Assembly (NCBI RefSeq): GCF_007065885.1
Contig: NZ_CP041409.1
Coordinates: 992,001 to 1,056,000 of the forward strand
Length of the DNA: 64,000 nt
Reading direction: 5' to 3'
DNA from: Altererythrobacter sp. TH136
Lineage (GTDB): Bacteria > Pseudomonadota > Alphaproteobacteria > Sphingomonadales > Sphingomonadaceae
Below the pieces are notes generated by a model. The model saw nothing but the letters and a program-made list of their open reading frames with translations. It searched no databases and had not been told where the DNA came from. Shown piece by piece: positions 59,216 through 64,000 of the stretch (position 1 is its first letter; each line of letters opens with the position of its first letter). The position numbers and the translations under genes are program-made.

Positions 59216-59980
59216 TCATTCGCCGGCGGCTTGCGGGCGGTTGAGCACTGTGTCGACATCATCGATCGCGTCTACGCCCAGCAAGCCGGCCATCTGACGG
59301 GTGCGGGACCTGAGCGTTTCAGAGGTCCCCTTGTCCTTGGCGATCGCAGCGAACAGCGCGCCGGCTTCGGCGGTGTTCCCCTGGTCGAGATACGCCATGG
59401 CGACGAGTTCCCCGGCAGGTCCGAACCAAGCGTTGCCCGGCACCGCCAGCGGCTTCAGCCGGCCGATCACGTCAGCCGGCGCGAGCCGGTCATAACGGGC
59501 GGTTACCCCGCGGATCGTCGCCAGATCGCGCAGCGCCTGGGGCGCATCGCCGTCGGCGGCGACCGCATCGTAAAGCTTGACGGCGTCATCGGGTTTGGAT
59601 TGCTCCATGGCGATCCCCGCCTTGAGCATCTGCGCGGCCGCCTTCGCACCATCCGTTCCATCGGCAATCAGCGGGTCGAGCGCGGTCGCACCGCTTTCCA
59701 GATTACCGCGTTCCACCTGATCGAGCGCGCCGACCAGCGCTTCGGAATCGCGTTCCCGCGCAGCGTCCTGCCGGCTGTTCCAGAACAGGTAGGCGGCGAA
59801 CAGGGCAAGGACCACCACGACCGCGATCAGCGCCGGGCGGCCATAGCGCCGGGCCGCATCGGCGTACTGGTCCTGCCGCACGGCATCGTCCACCTCGCGC
59901 AGCAGAACGTCGTTCTGCGCTGCCGCGGCGCGTGCGCGCTTGTCGTCAGGAGCAAGTGATTTGTCGGGGGTCAGGGCCAA
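59216..59980 (-). CDS. YfgM-like tetratricopeptide repeat protein, single-pass
   Basis: A 254-residue protein with a cytoplasmic basic/acidic N-terminus, one helix (ALIAVVVVLALFAAYLFW), then TPR-like helical pairs including AAAQMLKAGIAMEQSKPDDAVKLYDAVAADGDAPQALRDLATIRG. This is the YfgM family, an ancillary SecYEG chaperone partner, encoded directly upstream of bamB in many proteobacteria. The start is a TTG (59978-59980); no ATG lies near the expected N-terminus. Confidence 0.88.
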   Translation of the reverse strand: MALTPDKSLAPDDKRARAAAAQNDVLLREVDDAVRQDQYADAARRYGRPALIAVVVVLALFAAYLFWNSRQDAARERDSEALVGALDQVERGNLESGATALDPLIADGTDGAKAAAQMLKAGIAMEQSKPDDAVKLYDAVAADGDAPQALRDLATIRGVTARYDRLAPADVIGRLKPLAVPGNAWFGPAGELVAMAYLDQGNTAEAGALFAAIAKDKGTSETLRSRTRQMAGLLGVDAIDDVDTVLNRPQAAGE

Positions 59981-60112
59981 GCGCGTGATGCCGTTCGTTT
60001 ATGTAATGCCATGCGATCCGCCAACCGGTCGCGCGGGCGTCTTTACCTTAAGGACAGGCCAATTCAACTTGCAAACCGGATGCGTCCCCGGCGGTGAACG
60101 CTAAGTGAAGCG

Positions 60113-61267
60113 CTATGGCAGGCTCTCTCGGCCCATCGCCGCTGCATAGAGTCGGCGGTACGCTTCGATCATGGCGCGTTCTTCGAAGTGCGCGCGGGCG
60201 TGAAGCCGGTTCGACTGGCCCAGCCGGTTCCTGAGACCGGTGTCCACCGCCAACGCCGCCAGCGTGCCGGACAGCGCGGCCTCGTCAGCGCGCGGCGTGA
60301 TGAAGGGCTGGTTGTCTGGCGACACCATGTCGGCGATGTCCCCCACGGCTGGCGCGGCGACGGCGATGCCGGCAGCCATCGCCTCGACCAGGGAAAGCGG
60401 AAATTGCTCGCTGTGGGAAGACAGCGCGAATATGTCGAACAGGCCGACGAACCGCGCGGGGTCGGGGGCGAAGCCCGGTAGATGAACCCGATCCTCGATG
60501 CCCAGCCGTTCGGCCTCGGCGCGGATCGCCGCCCGTTCGGGGCCGTCGCCCACGATCACCAGCTGCCACTGCGCAGGTAACGGCGCGAAAGCGCGGACGA
60601 GACCCGGCAGGTTCTTGACTGGCCGCATACCCGCCAGCGTCCCGACCCACAGTTCGCCCTTGCGCTTGATGATGCCCTGCAACGCGTCCGCGCGCGGTTT
60701 TTTGGCGAAGGCGGCGGTGTCGATCCCGTTGGGGATCCGGTGCACCCGGCCCAAAGGCTGGGCCCAGGCGGTCAACGCGATCTCCTCCAGCACCTCGGAC
60801 GGGACCACCAGCGCGCGGGCGCGGCCCAGCGCGATCCGGCGGTACCAGTTACGGCTTTTCTTCAGGCCGCCCTGCTCGTCGGCGTTAAATCCGTCCTCGT
60901 GATGAATCAGCGGCGGCAGGCGATAGAAGTCGGCGAACAGCGTGTGCGCCATCACCGCATCGAGCGCCCCCCAGTTATAGGTCAGCACGAGGTCGTGGCC
61001 CTGCATCGCGCGCGCGATCTTCTGCAGGCGCGCGGGCGTCGGCCGCCCGGCCAGCGCGGGGAAATCGGTGGGGTACGCGATCTTGAGCGCCCGTGACAAT
61101 TCCCGCGCCGCGCCGGTCTCGCCCAAGACGCCGGTGACCACCGTGTGCGCGACCCTGGGCCCGAACGCGTTCATCAGCCGCACCGCGCGGCGTTCCTTGC
61201 CGCCGGCAGAGAACGTCGAGTGCAGGTGAAGGATGCGCGCTGTGGGCGCGCGGTTTGCAGCGCTCAT
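60113..61267 (-). CDS. Glycosyltransferase family 4 protein
   Basis: A 384-residue GT-B glycosyltransferase. N-terminal ILHLHSTFSAGGKERRAVRL (glycine loop), donor domain with VGTLAGMRPVKNLPGLVRAF and the ALSSHSEQFPLSLVEAMAAGIAVAAP sugar-nucleotide site. It is a distant paralogue of the 20606 protein. The ATG overlaps the hydrolase stop as ATGA, so they are translationally coupled. Role unknown, perhaps envelope sugar transfer. Confidence 0.9.
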   Translation of the reverse strand: MSAANRAPTARILHLHSTFSAGGKERRAVRLMNAFGPRVAHTVVTGVLGETGAARELSRALKIAYPTDFPALAGRPTPARLQKIARAMQGHDLVLTYNWGALDAVMAHTLFADFYRLPPLIHHEDGFNADEQGGLKKSRNWYRRIALGRARALVVPSEVLEEIALTAWAQPLGRVHRIPNGIDTAAFAKKPRADALQGIIKRKGELWVGTLAGMRPVKNLPGLVRAFAPLPAQWQLVIVGDGPERAAIRAEAERLGIEDRVHLPGFAPDPARFVGLFDIFALSSHSEQFPLSLVEAMAAGIAVAAPAVGDIADMVSPDNQPFITPRADEAALSGTLAALAVDTGLRNRLGQSNRLHARAHFEERAMIEAYRRLYAAAMGRESLP

Positions 61268-62166
61268 GCCACGTTCGCGAGCAGGGCCTCGATCGCCGCG
61301 ATGGACTGCGGCTCGGCAAGCGTCGGCGCGTGACCGACGCGGGGGACGGTGACGACGGTCAGGTCGGGCACCCGGCGCTGCATCTCGCGCGCTGTCGCGG
61401 CGGACAGGATCGCCGAGCTTTCACCGCGCAGCAGCAGCAGCGGCCGGTTGGCAAGCGCTTCGAACGCCGGCCACAGGTCAGCCGCCGGCGGTGCCGCCTC
61501 GACATGGAAGGGGTCGGCGATCGACATGTCGTAATCGTATGCCACGCGGCCGTTGGCGCCCAGCGCCATCACCCGCTTGGCCATCGCGAGCCAGTCCTCC
61601 AGCGCGAAGTCGGGGTGCACATCGCCGTGCAGTTCCTGCAGCGCGCGCGCGGCGTGCATCCAGGTGGCGAAGCTGCCGCCCTGGCCCACGTATTCCAGGA
61701 TCCGTTCGATGCCCGCGGGGTCGATCTCGGGCCCCACGTCCACCAGCACGGCGGCGGCGATCCGTTCGGGCTGCTGCAGCGCCAGCAGCATCGTCATCAG
61801 CCCGCCCAGCGAGGTGCCCACGGCTACGAACCGCGTAATGCCTTCCTGATCGAGCAGCGCCACGAGATCGGCGACATACTGCACCGGATTGTAGCTCGCG
61901 CTGTCGGGCGCATAGTCGGACATGCCCCGCCCGCGCATTTCGGGGACCAGCACCCGGCGTGTCCCCGCCAGACGCCCGGCCAGTTCAGCGCCGTCACGGG
62001 CATTGCGGGTCAACCCGTGAAGCACGATCACGGGGGCGCGGTCGGCAGCTCCCGCATAGTCGCGGTAATGGAGTTGCAGTCCATCTGCCGAGTGCCAGAA
62101 CCGGTCGCTCCACCCCTTGGGTGCCGCAGCGCTGCGATCCGGACCGGCGCGGTCGTGAATGTCCAT
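61264..62166 (-). CDS. Alpha/beta hydrolase
   Basis: A 300-residue alpha/beta-fold hydrolase. The nucleophile Ser119 is in VGTSLGGLM, the oxyanion loop is VLHGLTRN and the catalytic histidine is in RVGHAPTLAEP. Specificity is not readable. ATG at 62164-62166. It is the first gene of the pair with the glycosyltransferase. Confidence 0.92.
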   Translation of the reverse strand: MDIHDRAGPDRSAAAPKGWSDRFWHSADGLQLHYRDYAGAADRAPVIVLHGLTRNARDGAELAGRLAGTRRVLVPEMRGRGMSDYAPDSASYNPVQYVADLVALLDQEGITRFVAVGTSLGGLMTMLLALQQPERIAAAVLVDVGPEIDPAGIERILEYVGQGGSFATWMHAARALQELHGDVHPDFALEDWLAMAKRVMALGANGRVAYDYDMSIADPFHVEAAPPAADLWPAFEALANRPLLLLRGESSAILSAATAREMQRRVPDLTVVTVPRVGHAPTLAEPQSIAAIEALLANVA

Positions 62167-62242
62167 CGGTGCGTCCGGTTTCCTGATCTAGCGATCGGAC
62201 GCGCCGCTTGAACGGTCGTCCCCATGCCCCCACTATCGCTTG

Positions 62243-63688
62243 ATGGAACGCGAACCGCAACAGGCCGAACAGCAGGCCTATCAACCGCGGGCACCGCTGA
62301 TGGAGCTTGCCGAGTGGCTGGCGGACCCCGTCGCCCCGGCCGATTTTCCCGAAACCACCCTGCGTTGGCGCAACGATCGCGCGGCCGCCGGGATCGGCCT
62401 GGCAGAGTTGTCGGGCGCTGATTGGGTGCGCCATTTCGCGCGGTTCAAACCGTTGGCGGATACGTTGCCCGGCCCGCTCGCGCTGCGCTACCACGGGCAC
62501 CAGTTCCGAGTGTACAATCCCGAGATCGGCGACGGGCGCGGGTTCACCTTCGCGCAGATGCGCGACGGACGCGGCCGGCTGCTCGAGCTTGGCACGAAGG
62601 GTTCCGGCCGCACGCCGCACAGCCGCACGGCGGACGGCCGCCTGACGCTGAAGGGAGCGGTGCGCGAATTGCTGGCGACCGAGATGCTGGAGGCGCTGGG
62701 CGTCAACACCAGCAAGACTTTCTCCATCGTCGAGACCGGTGAGGAATTGGTGCGCGGGGATGAACCTTCCCCCACCCGTTCCGCAGTGCTGGTCCGCCTT
62801 AGCCACGGGCACATCCGCATCGGTACGTTTCAGCGGCTGGCGGCGCTGGAGGAGCGGGACCACATGGCGCAGCTGGTGGCATATTGCCTCCGCGAATTCC
62901 CCGGACCCCTGCCCCCCGCCGACGCGCCGGGCCGGGATGAGCCCGCGGTGATCTTGCTTCATCAGGTGGTCGAGCGGCTGGCCGACCTGGCGGCCAGCTG
63001 GATGGTGGCGGGGTTCGTCCACGGGGTGCTCAACACCGACAACATGAACGTGACCGGCGAGAGCTTCGACTACGGTCCGTGGCGCTGGTTGCCGGACTGG
63101 AATCCGGGCTTTACCGCCGCCTATTTCGACCACGCGGGCCTGTACGCCTTCGGTCGCCAGCCCGAAGCGCTGTACTGGAACTGCGGACAGCTGGCGATGG
63201 CGCTGCGCACCCTGGCGGACGGGGCGCCGCTGCTGGCCGCGCTGGAGCGGTTCGGCCCGCTGTACATGGCGAATGTCCGCCGACGCTGGCTGTGGCGGCT
63301 CGGCCTCGCCAGCCTGGGCGAGGAGCGCGACACCGCCGTCGTCACTGCCAGCGAGGCCGCGATGAGCGAAAGCGGCGCGGCACCCGATGCTTTCTTCCAC
63401 CGCCATCGCCATGGGCGCGCGGCAGAGGGCGCGCTGGCTGTGGCGCTGGCAGACTATCAGCCAACGGGCGATCCGCTGAACAGCGACGAAGCGCCGCCCA
63501 GCTTGGTGATCGATCAGGTGGAGCGCATCTGGACCGCCATAGCCGAGCGCGACGACTGGCAGCCATTGACGGCGCAAGTCGCGGCGATTCGGAGTTTCGG
63601 CGAGCGGCTCGGCCCCGCTCCCCAGGCTGCGGGGCACGCGGAACCCGGCGCGGCCACTACGCATTCTTCACCACGCCCGGCCATTTGA
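62243..63688 (+). CDS. selO: Protein adenylyltransferase SelO (YdiU family)
   Basis: A 481-residue pseudokinase-fold enzyme that transfers AMP to Ser/Thr/Tyr of redox proteins. Family features: LRYHGHQFRVYNPEIGDGRGF, LLELGTKGSGRTPHSRTADGRLTLKGAVRE (flipped nucleotide site), and GVLNTDNMNVTGESFDYGPW (the metal-binding Asp). The C-terminus is close to full length and includes YWNCGQLAMAL. The ATG at 62243 lies one codon after a TTG that opens the frame. Regulation not visible. Confidence 0.95.
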   Translation: MEREPQQAEQQAYQPRAPLMELAEWLADPVAPADFPETTLRWRNDRAAAGIGLAELSGADWVRHFARFKPLADTLPGPLALRYHGHQFRVYNPEIGDGRGFTFAQMRDGRGRLLELGTKGSGRTPHSRTADGRLTLKGAVRELLATEMLEALGVNTSKTFSIVETGEELVRGDEPSPTRSAVLVRLSHGHIRIGTFQRLAALEERDHMAQLVAYCLREFPGPLPPADAPGRDEPAVILLHQVVERLADLAASWMVAGFVHGVLNTDNMNVTGESFDYGPWRWLPDWNPGFTAAYFDHAGLYAFGRQPEALYWNCGQLAMALRTLADGAPLLAALERFGPLYMANVRRRWLWRLGLASLGEERDTAVVTASEAAMSESGAAPDAFFHRHRHGRAAEGALAVALADYQPTGDPLNSDEAPPSLVIDQVERIWTAIAERDDWQPLTAQVAAIRSFGERLGPAPQAAGHAEPGAATTHSSPRPAI

Positions 63689-63772
63689 CCGCAAGACCCC
63701 CTGCGCTAGAAAGCGCGCGACGTTCATCTTTCGCGCGCGGCCGCGGCGGCGCCTCACTTCGGATATCCTCGA

Positions 63773-64000
63773 TTGCCCAGCAGTGAGATCATTTCCATCG
63801 AGCCCGCGACCGGCGCTGAACTGTGGCGCGGCACGCCCGGGAACGTCGACGCGGTGGTCGACCGCGCCCGTCGTGCCTGGCCAGCGTGGGCGGCCCAGCC
63901 GCTCGCGACCCGGATCGAATTGTGCCGCCGGTTCGCCAACGAAGTACGCAAGCAGAGCGACACGTTCGCCGAGTTGATCGCGCGGGAAACCGGCAAGCCC
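63773..64000 (+). CDS. astD: Succinylglutamate-semialdehyde dehydrogenase-like aldehyde dehydrogenase (N-terminal part, cut)
   Basis: 76 codons are visible before the window ends, opening SSEIISIEPATGAELWRGTPG and reaching ELIARETGKP, the conserved N-terminal helix of NAD-dependent aldehyde dehydrogenases. The wording of this stretch (LWRGTPGNVDAVVDRARRAWPAW) is closest to AstD of the arginine succinyltransferase pathway; betaine or succinate-semialdehyde dehydrogenases are alternatives. The catalytic Cys and Glu lie outside. The start is a TTG at 63773-63775; there is no nearby ATG. Confidence 0.72.
   Translation, partial: MPSSEIISIEPATGAELWRGTPGNVDAVVDRARRAWPAWAAQPLATRIELCRRFANEVRKQSDTFAELIARETGKP

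Overview
This is a GC-rich, gene-dense stretch of an alphaproteobacterial chromosome, most likely Sphingomonadales (Erythrobacteraceae-like). The evidence is a class I lysyl-tRNA synthetase, an NDUFS4-like accessory subunit of complex I, an alphaproteobacterial small SRP RNA, a DUF6456 regulator, RcnB-like and SIMPL-domain periplasmic proteins, and a gene-transfer-agent type holin. There is no insertion sequence, prophage module or CRISPR array. Almost everything is housekeeping, packed as short operons with ATGA overlaps and tail-to-tail stops.

1-9.2 kb: a probable psd fragment, a long KAS III enzyme, tRNA-Tyr, rlmB, a lipoprotein, the conserved lon-hup pair, dnaX-ybaB, and the SRP RNA. 9.2-16.8 kb: NDUFS4-like protein, hrpB helicase, polyprenyl diphosphate synthase, chorismate mutase, a PepSY / response regulator / histidine kinase operon, and a SIMPL protein. 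16.9-25 kb: ABC-F protein, CDP-alcohol phosphatidyltransferase, divergent DUF6456/XRE regulators, a glycosyltransferase, yajC-secD-secF, and tRNA-Pro(GGG).

25-36 kb: DUF2254 membrane protein, DUF885 metalloprotease, orphan GTA-type holin, aroQ-accB-accC, a glycine-zipper stress protein, an Lrp regulator with a readable promoter, an unusual histidine-kinase-like protein followed by a WalW-like polysaccharide deacetylase, tRNA-Ile2(CAT) and tRNA-Pro(TGG). 36-45 kb: flavin reductase, M28 peptidase, ettA, L,D-transpeptidase with two small unknown genes nearby, an HxlR/azoreductase divergent pair, an RcnB-like low-complexity exported protein, and cytochrome b561.

45-64 kb: prolyl-4-hydroxylase-like protein, DUF1003-lysS, a DinG-type helicase, SixA phosphatase, MFS transporter, SRAP protein, ubiA, rsmE, gshA, a monooxygenase-like protein, an ICMT-like membrane methyltransferase, bamB with its YfgM-like partner, a second glycosyltransferase with a hydrolase, selO, and the start of an astD-like aldehyde dehydrogenase.

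The most interesting unexplained signal is a repeated 20-bp element (AGTGTGACACGTGTGACACT). It occurs three times, is a tandem 9-mer and a one-mismatch palindrome at once, always points toward the next gene, and is always followed by an inverted repeat. Other points of interest are three of twelve convergent gene pairs whose stop codons interlock in CTAG, an orphan GTA-type holin, and a histidine kinase with a conserved phospho-acceptor box but a degenerate ATPase domain. I see no complete novel defence or mobile system.
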